64,000 bases of DNA, taken from positions 62,001 to 126,000 of the forward strand of contig CAJMMT010000006.1 of the NCBI GenBank assembly GCA_905214715.1, in the 5' to 3' direction. Position 1 is the stretch's first letter. Each line of letters starts with the position of its first letter. Source of the stretch: an uncultured bacterium (GTDB lineage: Bacteria > Bacteroidota > Bacteroidia > Bacteroidales > Muribaculaceae). The position numbers and the translations under genes were made by a program. Positions 41,768 through 50,053 of the stretch are shown here, one piece after another. The notes under the pieces are model-generated. The model saw only the letters and a list, made by a program, of their open reading frames with translations, searched no databases and was not told where the DNA came from.

Positions 41768-42199
41768 TTAAACGTTCTGGGAGGGGTCATAATCGCGGCG
41801 AACTACGAATTTTGTGATAACCGGCAGTTTCTGGGCTGCAAGGCGCAGTGCCTCTTTGGCTATATCGTAGCTTACACCCTCGACTTCTATGAGGATACGG
41901 CCCGGAGTAACAGGCGCAACAAACCCTTCGGGGTTACCTTTACCTTTACCCATGCGGACTTCGGCAGGCTTCTTTGTGATGGGTTTATCGGGGAAGATAC
42001 GTATCCAAATCTGGCCCTGACGCTGCATGTAACGCGTTACTGCGACACGGGCAGCCTCTATCTGGCGACCTGTAATCCACTTAGACTCCAAGGTCTTGAT
42101 GCCGAACGAACCGAATGCCAGCTGGTTTCCCCTCTGGGCTTCACCTTTCATGCGGCCTTTTTGCGAACGGCGGTATCTGGTTTTCTTAGGTTGTAACAT
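41768..42199 (-). CDS. rplP: 50S ribosomal protein L16
   Basis: 143 residues. Contacts A-site tRNA and helps organise the peptidyl transferase centre. KTRYRRSQKGRMKGEAQRGN start, IRIFPDKPITKKPAEVRMGKG core. Eight bases after rpsC; followed by the terminator/promoter module. Confidence 0.97.
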   Translation of the reverse strand: MLQPKKTRYRRSQKGRMKGEAQRGNQLAFGSFGIKTLESKWITGRQIEAARVAVTRYMQRQGQIWIRIFPDKPITKKPAEVRMGKGKGNPEGFVAPVTPGRILIEVEGVSYDIAKEALRLAAQKLPVITKFVVRRDYDPSQNV

Positions 42200-42207
42200 C
42201 GGGAAAC

Positions 42208-42957
42208 TTAGTCTTTACGGTTGTTGTTCTTCTTGTTGCGGAAACCGCCGCGACGTTCGCCACGACCGCCGCCCTGAGGACGGCCTGCGGGTTCCTTCAC
42301 ACCGATGGCATAAGAGGGAGTGAGTTCCTTCTTGCCATACACTTCGCCGCGGCAGATCCATACTTTCACGCCAAGGATACCTACCTTGGTGAGAGCTTCC
42401 ACCAATGCGTAGTCGATGTCGGCACGCAGAGTGTGGAGGGGAGTACGACCTTCCTTGAACATCTCGCTACGGGCAATTTCGGCACCATTGAGACGACCGG
42501 AAACCTGCACCTTGATGCCCTCGGCACCCATACGCATAGTCGAAGCGATTGCCATCTTGATAGCGCGGCGATAAGCCACCTTACCCTCGATCTGGCGAGC
42601 GATGTTGTTTGCAACGATTTCTGCATCGAGCTCCGGGCGACGGATCTCATAGATATTGATCTGAACTTCCTTGTCGGTAAGTTTCTTGAGCTCCTCTTTC
42701 AGTGCATCGACATCCTTGCCACCCTTGCCGATAATCATACCGGGACGGGAGGTGCAGATTGTAACGGTCACCATCTTGAGAGTACGCTCGATGATGATGC
42801 GCGAAACGCTTGCTTTGGCAAGACGAGTGCGCAGATACTTGCGAATCTTGGAATCCTCCAGCAGAGTCTCGCCGTATCTTTTGCCGCCGAACCAGTTGGA
42901 GTCCCATCCGCGGATAACGCCAAGGCGGTTGGCTATCGGATTAACTTTCTGTCCCAT
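42208..42957 (-). CDS. rpsC: 30S ribosomal protein S3
   Basis: 249 residues. KH domain (about 60-105) with the GxxG loop IIGKGGKD, and the S3 C-terminal domain with GRLNGAEIARSEMFKEGR. It lines the mRNA entry channel with S4 and S5. The C-terminal 30 residues are Gly/Arg/Asn-rich and disordered (PQGGGRGERRGGFRNKKNN), an extension over the E. coli protein. Confidence 0.97.
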   Translation of the reverse strand: MGQKVNPIANRLGVIRGWDSNWFGGKRYGETLLEDSKIRKYLRTRLAKASVSRIIIERTLKMVTVTICTSRPGMIIGKGGKDVDALKEELKKLTDKEVQINIYEIRRPELDAEIVANNIARQIEGKVAYRRAIKMAIASTMRMGAEGIKVQVSGRLNGAEIARSEMFKEGRTPLHTLRADIDYALVEALTKVGILGVKVWICRGEVYGKKELTPSYAIGVKEPAGRPQGGGRGERRGGFRNKKNNNRKD

Positions 42958-42963
42958 CTTGCT

Positions 42964-43368
42964 TTAATCTTGATTGTTATTGATTGTGTCTACGAAGAGG
43001 GTAACGTGGTTTGAACGCTTGCGGATACGATAACCACGGCCCTGTGGAGCGGGGCGAAGGCGCTTGAGCATCGGCGCGCAGTCTACGAAGATAGTCTTGA
43101 CGTAGAGCTCGCCGGCCTGAGCCTTGCGCTCGTTCTTCTGTTCCCAGTTGGCAATTGCCGAACGGAGCAGCTTTTCGACGCGACGGGACGCTTCTTTATT
43201 GGAAAATTTGAGTATGCCGAGGGCTTTGAAGACTTCGACACCGCGGACCATGTCGACCACAAGACGCATCTTGCGGGGCGAGCTGGGCACGTTGCGGAGC
43301 TTTGCGAAGTATTCAGTCTTACGCCCCTCTTTCAGGGCATCGGCTGCTTCTCTTTTTCTTACACCCAT
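42964..43368 (-). CDS. rplV: 50S ribosomal protein L22
   Basis: 134 residues. A long beta hairpin of this protein lines the exit tunnel. VPSSPRKMRLVVDMVRG and the C-terminal RLRPAPQGRGYRIRKRSNHV are canonical. Six bases before rpsC; the 47-base spacer to rpsS contains a 12-bp palindrome (GAGGCATGCCTC at 43404-43415). Confidence 0.97.
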   Translation of the reverse strand: MGVRKREAADALKEGRKTEYFAKLRNVPSSPRKMRLVVDMVRGVEVFKALGILKFSNKEASRRVEKLLRSAIANWEQKNERKAQAGELYVKTIFVDCAPMLKRLRPAPQGRGYRIRKRSNHVTLFVDTINNNQD

Positions 43369-43415
43369 TGTATTTTAGTCTTTAATATTCTGTTGTTGTT
43401 TGGGAGGCATGCCTC

Positions 43416-43685
43416 TTACTTCTTCTTATTGCCGCCGTGTCCGCGGAAAGTGCGGGTGGGGGCGAACTCTCCCAGCTTGTGACCTACCATGTTTTCGGTC
43501 ACGTATACGGGGATAAACTTGTTACCGTTATGAACGGCGAAGGTGTGGCCTACGAAATCCGGAGATATCATCGAGGCGCGGCTCCAAGTCTTGATTACAG
43601 ACTTTTTGCCACTTTCCTCCATGGCCGCAACTTTCTTTTCAAGTTTAACGCTGATGAAGGGTCCTTTTTTTAACGAACGACTCAT
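43416..43685 (-). CDS. rpsS: 30S ribosomal protein S19
   Basis: 89 residues. Head protein that forms a complex with S13. MSRSLKKGPFISVKLEKKV start, VGHTFAVHNGNKFIPVYVTE, and GHKLGEFAPTRTFRGHGG end are canonical. Between rplB and rplV. Confidence 0.97.
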   Translation of the reverse strand: MSRSLKKGPFISVKLEKKVAAMEESGKKSVIKTWSRASMISPDFVGHTFAVHNGNKFIPVYVTENMVGHKLGEFAPTRTFRGHGGNKKK

Positions 43686-43712
43686 AGTCTCTTAACTACT
43701 TTAAAATCAAAA

Positions 43713-44540
43713 TTACTTTTTCCTTCTCTCGATGATATACTTCGAAGAATGCTTCTTGGGCGAGCGAGTCTTGAGACCCTTTGCGTAGAGGCCAGTACGC
43801 GAACGGGGATGACCACCGCTCTGACGACCTTCACCACCACCCATGGGGTGATCGACAGGGTTCATGACAACACCACGGTTGTGAGGCCTGCGGCCCAGCC
43901 AACGGCTGCGTCCGGCCTTGCCGCTCTGCTCAAGGGCATGGTCCGAGTTGCCGACAACACCTACGGTTGCACGGCAAGTGAGAAGCACCTTACGGGTTTC
44001 GCCCGAAGGAAGTTTGATGATTGCGTAGTCACCTTCGCGGCTGGTAAGCTGCGCGAAGGTACCGGCTGAACGCGCCATCGACGCGCCCTGACCCGGTCTG
44101 AGCTCTATACAATGGATGAGTGTACCTACAGGTATTTTAGCGAGGGGAAGAGCGTTGCCTACCTCGGGGGCGGCATCTTCACCACTGACAACTTTCTGAC
44201 CTACCTCAAGACCGTTGGGGGCGATGATATAGGCCTTTGAACCATCGGTATAATAGAGAAGCGCGATGCGAGCCGAACGGTTGGGATCGTATTCGATGCT
44301 CTTAACCGTCGCCTCTATTCCATCGTAGTTTCTCTTGAAGTCTATAAGACGCAATTTTCTCTTGTGGCCGCCGCCGCGATAGCGGGTACTCAGGTGGCCC
44401 GAAGAGTTACGGCCACCGGTAGAGCGTTTGCCGACGGTAAGAGACTTTTCTGGTGTGGTAGCAGTGATTGTTCCTTTGAACACACCAATAACTTTGTGTC
44501 TTTGGCCCGGTGTAGTGGGCTTGAATTTTCTTACTGCCAT
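43713..44540 (-). CDS. rplB: 50S ribosomal protein L2
   Basis: 275 residues. Largest 50S protein with an OB and an SH3-like domain; needed for subunit association and peptidyl transfer. The conserved RGVVMNPVDHPMGGGEGRQS loop carries the His important for activity. C-terminus ends KKHSSKYIIERRKK. Five bases before rplW would begin upstream; order rplW-rplB-rpsS is canonical. Confidence 0.97.
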   Translation of the reverse strand: MAVRKFKPTTPGQRHKVIGVFKGTITATTPEKSLTVGKRSTGGRNSSGHLSTRYRGGGHKRKLRLIDFKRNYDGIEATVKSIEYDPNRSARIALLYYTDGSKAYIIAPNGLEVGQKVVSGEDAAPEVGNALPLAKIPVGTLIHCIELRPGQGASMARSAGTFAQLTSREGDYAIIKLPSGETRKVLLTCRATVGVVGNSDHALEQSGKAGRSRWLGRRPHNRGVVMNPVDHPMGGGEGRQSGGHPRSRTGLYAKGLKTRSPKKHSSKYIIERRKK

Positions 44541-44545
44541 TTTCG

Positions 44546-44836
44546 TTAAATATTGCTGTAGTAGTCTATAGTCTGACCTTCTGCCACGGTAACGTAAGCC
44601 TTCTTGAAGGCGGGACGCTGCCCGCGGATGATACCCGACTTGGTGTAGCGCTGTTTGCGCTTGCCGGCGTATACTGCGGTGTTCACTTTCTCGACGCGGA
44701 CATTGTAGAGTTTCTCTACGATATCCTTGATCTGGAATTTATTTGCTTCCGGCGACACAAGGAAGGTGAAGCAGTTCAGCTTTTCGCTGCATGCGGTGGC
44801 CTTTTCGGTCACCAGGGGTTTGATCTGAATGTCCAT
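44546..44836 (-). CDS. rplW: 50S ribosomal protein L23
   Basis: 96 residues. Docking site for trigger factor and SRP at the tunnel exit. MDIQIKPLVTEKATACSEKL start and KQRYTKSGIIRGQRPAFKKA end are canonical. Between rplD (19 bases) and rplB (5 bases). Confidence 0.97.
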   Translation of the reverse strand: MDIQIKPLVTEKATACSEKLNCFTFLVSPEANKFQIKDIVEKLYNVRVEKVNTAVYAGKRKQRYTKSGIIRGQRPAFKKAYVTVAEGQTIDYYSNI

Positions 44837-44855
44837 TTCTCTTTTCTGCTAAAGC

Positions 44856-45488
44856 TTAAAACTGGTTTACAACTTCAACGCTACCTTCGGTAAGGAGGAT
44901 GGTGTCGTTGTTCAGAACGGAGTAGGCGTTCAGGTCCTGCGCGCGCATCGTGATCGCATTAGGCACGTTGCGTACAGAGAGCTGAATGTTCAGGTTGCTT
45001 TCGGGAAGTACGAGCAGTACTTTCTTGTCGGCGAGCTTGAAGTTCTTTGCCATCTCCATGTAGTTCTTGGTACGGGGTGCTTCGAAAGTGAAGTTCTCGA
45101 CTACGATAATCTGCTGGGCGGCATTTTTCGATGTCAGTGCGATGCGACGAGCGAGAGCCTTCTGCTTTTTGTTGAGTTTGGTACGATAGTCGCGGGGGCG
45201 AGGTCCGAAAACAGTACCGCCGCCACGCAGAAGCGGAGAGTTGATATCACCACGACGGGCACCGCCGCCACCTTTCTGGCGACCGAGCTTGCGTGTGGAG
45301 CCCGAAACTTCGCTGCGTTCTTTCGATTTGTGGGTACCCTGGCGCTGGTTACCGAGATATTGCTTCACGTCGAGCCAGAGGGTGTGTTCGGCATTGCCGG
45401 CCTCCAGGTCGCGGCCGAACACCTCGGCATTGAGTTCGACCTTGCGGCCTGTGTCTTCTCCTTTGATGTTAAATACAGCTGCTTCCAT
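44856..45488 (-). CDS. rplD: 50S ribosomal protein L4
   Basis: 210 residues. An extended loop (LGRQKGGGGARRGDINSPLL) reaches into the tunnel. In E. coli L4 also represses the S10 operon; whether this occurs here is unknown, but structured RNA lies upstream of rplC. One base after rplC. Confidence 0.97.
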   Translation of the reverse strand: MEAAVFNIKGEDTGRKVELNAEVFGRDLEAGNAEHTLWLDVKQYLGNQRQGTHKSKERSEVSGSTRKLGRQKGGGGARRGDINSPLLRGGGTVFGPRPRDYRTKLNKKQKALARRIALTSKNAAQQIIVVENFTFEAPRTKNYMEMAKNFKLADKKVLLVLPESNLNIQLSVRNVPNAITMRAQDLNAYSVLNNDTILLTEGSVEVVNQF

Positions 45489-45489
45489 T

Positions 45490-46107
45490 TTACTTTTCGA
45501 CTAAAACAATTGAACCTTTGGCTCCGGGGATGGAACCCTTAATCATCAACAGATTGTGTTCAGGCAGAATCTTGATAACCTGCAGATTCTGGACTGTAAC
45601 ACGTTCGTTGCCCATGTGTCCGGCCATACGCATGCCCTTGAATACCTTTGCGGGATACGAGCAGGCACCGATAGAACCGGGGGCGCGCAGACGGTTATGC
45701 TGGCCGTGGGTAGACTGACCTACACCGCCAAAGCCATGGCGTTTAACAACGCCTTGATAACCTTTACCTTTCGAGGTTCCTACCACATCAACGAAACCAC
45801 CTTCCTGGAACAGTTCCACGGTGAGAGTTTCGCCCAATGCGGGTACGGTCTCAAAAGACTTGAACTCGGCCAAGTGGCGCTGAGGTGCTACTCCGGCTTT
45901 CTTGAAGTGACCGGCCTCAGGTTTTGTAGTGTGCTTCTCTTTTTTCTCCTGAAAGCCAACCTGAACTGCGGCGTAACCGTCGGTTTCAACGGTCTTGACC
46001 TGAGTAACAACACAAGGACCTACTTCGATAACAGTGCACGGAACATTTTTTCCGTCGGCACTGAAAACGGATGTCATTCCGATTTTCTTTCCTAATAATC
46101 CTGGCAT
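45490..46107 (-). CDS. rplC: 50S ribosomal protein L3
   Basis: 205 residues. Early 50S assembly protein near the peptidyl transferase centre. MPGLLGKKIGMTSVFSADGK start and the FGGVGQSTHGQHNRLRAPGS core with the modified Gln site region are canonical. The 116-base spacer before it holds two hairpins (46152-46202). Confidence 0.97.
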   Translation of the reverse strand: MPGLLGKKIGMTSVFSADGKNVPCTVIEVGPCVVTQVKTVETDGYAAVQVGFQEKKEKHTTKPEAGHFKKAGVAPQRHLAEFKSFETVPALGETLTVELFQEGGFVDVVGTSKGKGYQGVVKRHGFGGVGQSTHGQHNRLRAPGSIGACSYPAKVFKGMRMAGHMGNERVTVQNLQVIKILPEHNLLMIKGSIPGAKGSIVLVEK

Positions 46108-46151
46108 TTCTTACTTTATTACTAAAAAAATGTTGTCTTGATTTTTCATTT

Positions 46152-46202
46152 GCGGCAGGTTAGCCGCATTGTCCGTTTCCGTCAAAATGACGAAAACGGA
46201 CA
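46152..46202 (-). promoter_or_regulatory. Two hairpins in the rpsJ-rplC spacer
   Basis: First on the minus strand: TGTCCGTTT-T-CGTCA with TGACG-G-AAACGGACA (46170-46202, one mismatch, triloop TTT). Second: GCGGC with GCCGC (46152-46167). No U-run or promoter follows, so this is a possible leader-type regulatory or processing site for the L3-L4-L23 genes. Confidence 0.5.
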
Positions 46203-46223
46203 TTGTCTTGTTTCGGCTGCGTA

Positions 46224-46529
46224 TCAGACCTTTATGCTTACATCCACACCACTGGGAAGCTCAAGCTTCATCAAAGCGTCGACAGTCTTGGAAGTCGAGC
46301 TGTAGATGTCGATAAGGCGCTGGAACGAACTGAGCTGGAACTGCTCGCGTGATTTCTTATTAACGAAAGTCGAGCGGTTTACGGTGAAGATACGCTTGTT
46401 GGTGGGCAGGGGTATAGGACCGCTTACAACTGCGCCGGTGCTCTTCACTGTCTTTACGATCTTCTCGGCCGACTTATCGACGAGATTGTGATCGTAGCTT
46501 TTCAGTTTGATTCTGATTTTCTGGCTCAT
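46224..46529 (-). CDS. rpsJ: 30S ribosomal protein S10
   Basis: 101 residues. Head protein and NusG/NusE partner in antitermination. SQKIRIKLKSYDHNLVDKS start and LPTNKRIFTVNRSTFVNKKS core are canonical. It is 11 bases after fusA, so no tuf gene lies between as in E. coli. Confidence 0.97.
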   Translation of the reverse strand: MSQKIRIKLKSYDHNLVDKSAEKIVKTVKSTGAVVSGPIPLPTNKRIFTVNRSTFVNKKSREQFQLSSFQRLIDIYSSTSKTVDALMKLELPSGVDVSIKV

Positions 46530-46540
46530 ATTGTTGTTTA

Positions 46541-48664
46541 TTATTTTATCAAATCAACGCGGCCCTGCACCTCGGTAAGCACGTTACGCGCTATGGAGCT
46601 GCTGACCTCTGCATAGTGAGAGAACGACATTGTGCTGGTGGCACGTCCGGAGGTGATGGTACGCAGAGCGGTTACATAACCGAACATCTCTGCCAGAGGA
46701 GCCTTCGCCTTTACTATGCGGGCACCGCTGCGGCTGGTCTCCATTCCTTCCACTTGTCCGCGACGTTTGTTAAGGTCGCCGATAACATCACCCATCGACT
46801 CTTCGGGTGTAACGACTTCGATCTGCATGATGGGCTCCATGAGCACCGGACCGGCCTTTTCAGAACCTTTCTTGAAAGCCTGAATTGCGCAAAGTTCGAA
46901 CGAGAGCTGATCGGAGTCCACGGGGTGGAACGAACCATCAATCAAGGTTACCTTGAGTTTCTCTACAGGATAGCCGGCCAAAACGCCATTCTTCATAGCG
47001 GTCTGGAAGCCCTTCTGGACAGAAGGAATATATTCCTTAGGCACGTTACCTCCCTTGACTTCGTCGATAAACTGCAGGTTGCCGTCAAAATCTTCATCGG
47101 CGGGTTCGATACGAACGATGATGTCGGCGAACTTTCCGCGGCCACCTGTCTGCTTCTTGAATACTTCACGGAGCTCGACGGGCTTGGTGATTGCCTCCTT
47201 GTAGGTAACCTGAGGACGGCCCTGATTACACTCGACCTTGAACTCACGTCTCAGACGGTCGATAATGATATCAAGGTGAAGCTCACCCATACCGCTGATT
47301 ACGGTCTGGCCTGTTTCCTCATTGGTCTCTACACGGAATGTCGGGTCTTCCTCAGCCAGTTTCTGCAGACCGACTCCAAGTTTATCAAGGTCCTTCTGAG
47401 TCTTGGGTTCAACCGCGATACCGATAACGGGATCGGGGAATTCCATAGCCTCAAGTACGATGGGAGCATTTTCGTCGCAGAGAGTATCACCGGTACGTAT
47501 ATCCTTGAATCCGACACCTGCGCCTATATCACCGCAACCGATTTTCTCTTTGGGGTTCTGCTTGTTGGAGTGCATCTGGAACAGACGGGAGATACGCTCC
47601 TTCTTGCCGGAGCGCGAATTGAGAACGTAAGAACCGGCCTCGATTTCGCCTGAATAAACACGGAAGAAGCAGAGACGACCTACATAGGGATCAGTGGCGA
47701 TCTTGAATGCGAGAGCGCACATGGGAGCCTCGGCATTGGGTTCGCGGGTTTCAACAGTTTCGGAATCTCCGGGGAGGGTACCCTCAACAGCACCTGCATC
47801 CTCAGGCGAGGGAAGATATGCGCAGACAGCGTCAAGCAGCGTCTGAACACCTTTGTTCTTGAACGAAGAACCGCAGAGCATAGGGTTGATCTGCATCGAA
47901 AGTGTTCCCTTGCGGATAGCCGCCTTTATTTCGTCTACTGTTATGGTAGAGGGGTCATCGAAGTATTTCTCCATGAGAGCTTCGTCGAGCTCGGCAAGAG
48001 TCTCAAGCATCTTGTCGCGATATTCCTCGGCTTCCTCAAGGAGGTTAGCCGGGATATCCTCAACCGAATACTCGGCGCCCATAGTCTCGTCGTGCCAGAA
48101 ATAAGCTTTCATGGTTACCAGATCGATAACACCTTTGAAAGTTTCTTCGGCGCCGATTGGAAGCTGGATAGCAACCGGATTGGCACCCAGCACTTCCTTA
48201 ACCTGGCGCACTACTTCAAGGAAGTTAGCACCCGAACGGTCCATTTTGTTAACATAGCCGATACGGGGAACGTTGTATTTGTCGGCCTGACGCCAAACAG
48301 TCTCGGACTGGGGCTCCACACCGCCGACGGCACAGAAAGTAGCCACCGCACCGTCAAGCACACGGAGAGAACGCTCAACCTCAACGGTGAAGTCTACGTG
48401 CCCCGGGGTGTCGATCAGGTTAATTTTAAACTTATCACCGTTATAATTCCAGAATGTGGTAGTAGCGGCGGAAGTGATGGTTATACCACGTTCCTGCTCC
48501 TGTTCCATCCAGTCCATGGTGGCGGCGCCATCGTGTACCTCGCCAATCTTGTGGGTAAGACCGGTATAGAACAGAATACGTTCAGAAGTCGTAGTTTTGC
48601 CGGCATCGATGTGGGCCATGATGCCGATATTGCGTGTATATTGAAGTTCGTCGTGTTTTGCCAT
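46541..48664 (-). CDS. fusA: Elongation factor G
   Basis: 707 residues. GTPase driving ribosome translocation and recycling. G1 AHIDAGKT at 17-24, G3 DTPGHVDF, G4 NKMD, and domains II-V complete through EVSSSIARNVLTEVQGRVDL. Full length, canonical position between rpsG and rpsJ. Some Bacteroides have a second, specialised EF-G elsewhere; that cannot be judged here. Confidence 0.97.
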   Translation of the reverse strand: MAKHDELQYTRNIGIMAHIDAGKTTTSERILFYTGLTHKIGEVHDGAATMDWMEQEQERGITITSAATTTFWNYNGDKFKINLIDTPGHVDFTVEVERSLRVLDGAVATFCAVGGVEPQSETVWRQADKYNVPRIGYVNKMDRSGANFLEVVRQVKEVLGANPVAIQLPIGAEETFKGVIDLVTMKAYFWHDETMGAEYSVEDIPANLLEEAEEYRDKMLETLAELDEALMEKYFDDPSTITVDEIKAAIRKGTLSMQINPMLCGSSFKNKGVQTLLDAVCAYLPSPEDAGAVEGTLPGDSETVETREPNAEAPMCALAFKIATDPYVGRLCFFRVYSGEIEAGSYVLNSRSGKKERISRLFQMHSNKQNPKEKIGCGDIGAGVGFKDIRTGDTLCDENAPIVLEAMEFPDPVIGIAVEPKTQKDLDKLGVGLQKLAEEDPTFRVETNEETGQTVISGMGELHLDIIIDRLRREFKVECNQGRPQVTYKEAITKPVELREVFKKQTGGRGKFADIIVRIEPADEDFDGNLQFIDEVKGGNVPKEYIPSVQKGFQTAMKNGVLAGYPVEKLKVTLIDGSFHPVDSDQLSFELCAIQAFKKGSEKAGPVLMEPIMQIEVVTPEESMGDVIGDLNKRRGQVEGMETSRSGARIVKAKAPLAEMFGYVTALRTITSGRATSTMSFSHYAEVSSSIARNVLTEVQGRVDLIK

Positions 48665-48679
48665 TGCTCAAATCTCCAT

Positions 48680-49156
48680 TTAGAATCTAAAATGCGCAAA
48701 GGCACGGTTAGCTTCTGCCATACGGTGCATATCCTCTTTACGTTTGTATGCACCACCCTGATCGTTGTAAGCGTCAACGATTTCGGCTGCGAGCTTGTCG
48801 GCCATTGTCTTACCACCACGCTTACGTGCGTAGATAATCAGATTTTTCATGGATATCGATTCCTTGCGGTCAGCACGGATTTCGGTAGGAACCTGGAAGG
48901 TAGCTCCACCTACGCGACGACTCTTGACCTCGACCTGCGGAGTAACGTTCTCCAGGGCCTTTTTCCAGATTTCAAGAGCGCTCTTCTCCTCGTTGGGAAG
49001 TTTGGCCTTAACATTTTCCAGAGCGGTATAGAAGATAGTGTATGCGGTATTCTTCTTGCCGTCATACATAAGATGGTTCACGAACTTTGTGACCCTTACT
49101 TCGTGGAAGACGGGATCCGGAAGGATAACCCTTTTCTTCGGCTTGGCTTTTCTCAT
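48680..49156 (-). CDS. rpsG: 30S ribosomal protein S7
   Basis: 158 residues. Nucleates the 30S head and contacts E-site tRNA. MRKAKPKKRVILPDPVFHE start, KRGGKTMADKLAAEIVDAYN helix and EANRAFAHFRF end are canonical. S7 is the repressor of the str operon in E. coli, binding the S12-S7 spacer; the 178-base structured spacer here fits such a site. Confidence 0.97.
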   Translation of the reverse strand: MRKAKPKKRVILPDPVFHEVRVTKFVNHLMYDGKKNTAYTIFYTALENVKAKLPNEEKSALEIWKKALENVTPQVEVKSRRVGGATFQVPTEIRADRKESISMKNLIIYARKRGGKTMADKLAAEIVDAYNDQGGAYKRKEDMHRMAEANRAFAHFRF

Positions 49157-49334
49157 TTCTCTGAGAGTGTGTTTAGAGTTTTTGTCTTGGCTGCTTCAGT
49201 GAATCTTCAACTGCAGGCCCTCTGGCCCGGGTTTACTCAACCATCCTGCCGGGCGAAAACCATCTTGCGTGCATGACACGCAACCGACAGGCCATCCAAT
49301 AAATCAAAAACTTGAATTGTTGTTGTCTTAATTT
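49157..49334 (-). promoter_or_regulatory. Structured S12-S7 spacer, candidate S7 operator
   Basis: 178 bases without an open frame. Minus-strand helices: CCTGTCGG with CCGGCAGG (one G-U) enclosing TTGCGTG/CACGCAA (49265-49283), and GGCC-AGAG-GGCC next to it. The arrangement is a two-hairpin structure just upstream of rpsG. No promoter box found. In E. coli S7 binds the corresponding spacer to control rpsG and fusA, so a similar role is inferred. Confidence 0.5.
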
Positions 49335-49718
49335 TTATTTCTTGGCTGCTTTAGGACGCTTTGCTCCATATTTGGAACGACGCTGGGTACGGCCCTGCAC
49401 GCCTGCGGTATCAAGAGTACCGCGAACAATGTGATAACGCACACCGGGAAGGTCTTTCACACGGCCACCGCGAACCATCACGATAGAGTGCTCCTGAAGA
49501 TTATGACCCTCTCCCGGGATGTAGGAGTTGACTTCCTTGCCGTTGGTCAGACGCACACGGGCCACCTTTCTCATTGCAGAGTTAGGCTTCTTGGGAGTAG
49601 TGGTGTAAACACGCACGCACACACCGCGACGCTGCGGGCAAGAATCCAGTGCAGGCGACTTGCTCTTGTCTTTCAGAGCTACGCGGCCTTTTCTTACTAA
49701 TTGCTGAATTGTAGGCAT
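49335..49718 (-). CDS. rpsL: 30S ribosomal protein S12
   Basis: 127 residues. Decoding-centre protein. MPTIQQLVRKGRVALKDKS start and the accuracy loops TTTPKKPNSAMRKVARVRL and GRVKDLPGVRYHIVRG match the usual drug-sensitive sequence (Lys in PKKPNS). First gene of the ribosomal supercluster, with a promoter at 49866-49897 and a leader of about 140 bases. Confidence 0.97.
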   Translation of the reverse strand: MPTIQQLVRKGRVALKDKSKSPALDSCPQRRGVCVRVYTTTPKKPNSAMRKVARVRLTNGKEVNSYIPGEGHNLQEHSIVMVRGGRVKDLPGVRYHIVRGTLDTAGVQGRTQRRSKYGAKRPKAAKK

Positions 49719-49865
49719 TCTTGTCTCTAAATTTATTGAATTGTTGTTGTATTCTCTTTTCCAAACCGATTACAGACCGAATAGATGCACCACGCATCAC
49801 CACGCTAATCCATTAGACATCAACAGATTGGCGGCAACTCACGGCACTTCGACCCGAAATCTTTG

Positions 49866-49897
49866 CAAAATTACAAAAAATCAGGGGATTACACAAC
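49866..49897 (-). promoter_or_regulatory. Promoter of the str operon, overlapping the preceding terminator
   Basis: GTTG (complement of 49894-49897), 20 bases, TAATTTTG (complement of 49866-49873). The -33 part lies in the hairpin loop at 49875-49904. Predicted start near 49859. Confidence 0.72.
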
Positions 49898-49904
49898 CCC
49901 CTGA
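49875..49904 (-). terminator. Intrinsic terminator of the nucleotidyltransferase-like gene
   Basis: On the minus strand TCAGGGG pairs with CCCCTGA, followed by six T. It lies about 147 bases beyond the stop of the gene at 50051, the extra distance being filled by the MITE-like element. Confidence 0.82.
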
Positions 49905-49958
49905 CTATAAATAATTATCATTTTTATGAAATTCCTTTCTTTCCCACCTGAAAAGAAC

Positions 49959-50053
49959 TTAGAGAATGTTTGAATTTAACACGAATTTATAATTGAGAGA
50001 AGATCAGGAAATTCTTTCCATTTTAATGGAAGTTAGATCCAAACATTCTCTTA
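49959..50053. mobile_element. 89-bp MITE-like element with 19-bp inverted ends and TTA duplication
   Basis: Ends GAGAATGTTTGAATTTAAC (49962-49980) and the complement of 50032-50050, which reads GAGAATGTTTGGATCTAAC, match at 17 of 19 bases. The element 49962-50050 is flanked by TTA on both sides (49959-49961 and 50051-50053). It has no coding capacity. A 3-bp TNA-type duplication and GAGA...TGTTT-like ends resemble IS5/IS1031-group elements, so a non-autonomous relative is likely. The right TTA is also the stop codon of the neighbouring gene. The rest of the gap 49719-50050 holds the terminator and rpsL promoter and leader. Confidence 0.72.

Noticed and set aside
46616..47653. 345-codon open frame on the plus strand
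   Set aside because: Antisense to fusA, a complete EF-G gene; the translation has no recognisable domain.
48092..49276. 394-codon open frame on the plus strand
   Set aside because: Antisense to fusA, rpsG and the rpsL-rpsG spacer; produced by codon bias of the true genes.
49582..49803. 73-codon frame overlapping rpsL start on the same strand
   Set aside because: It lies in another frame of rpsL and its leader, without recognised features.
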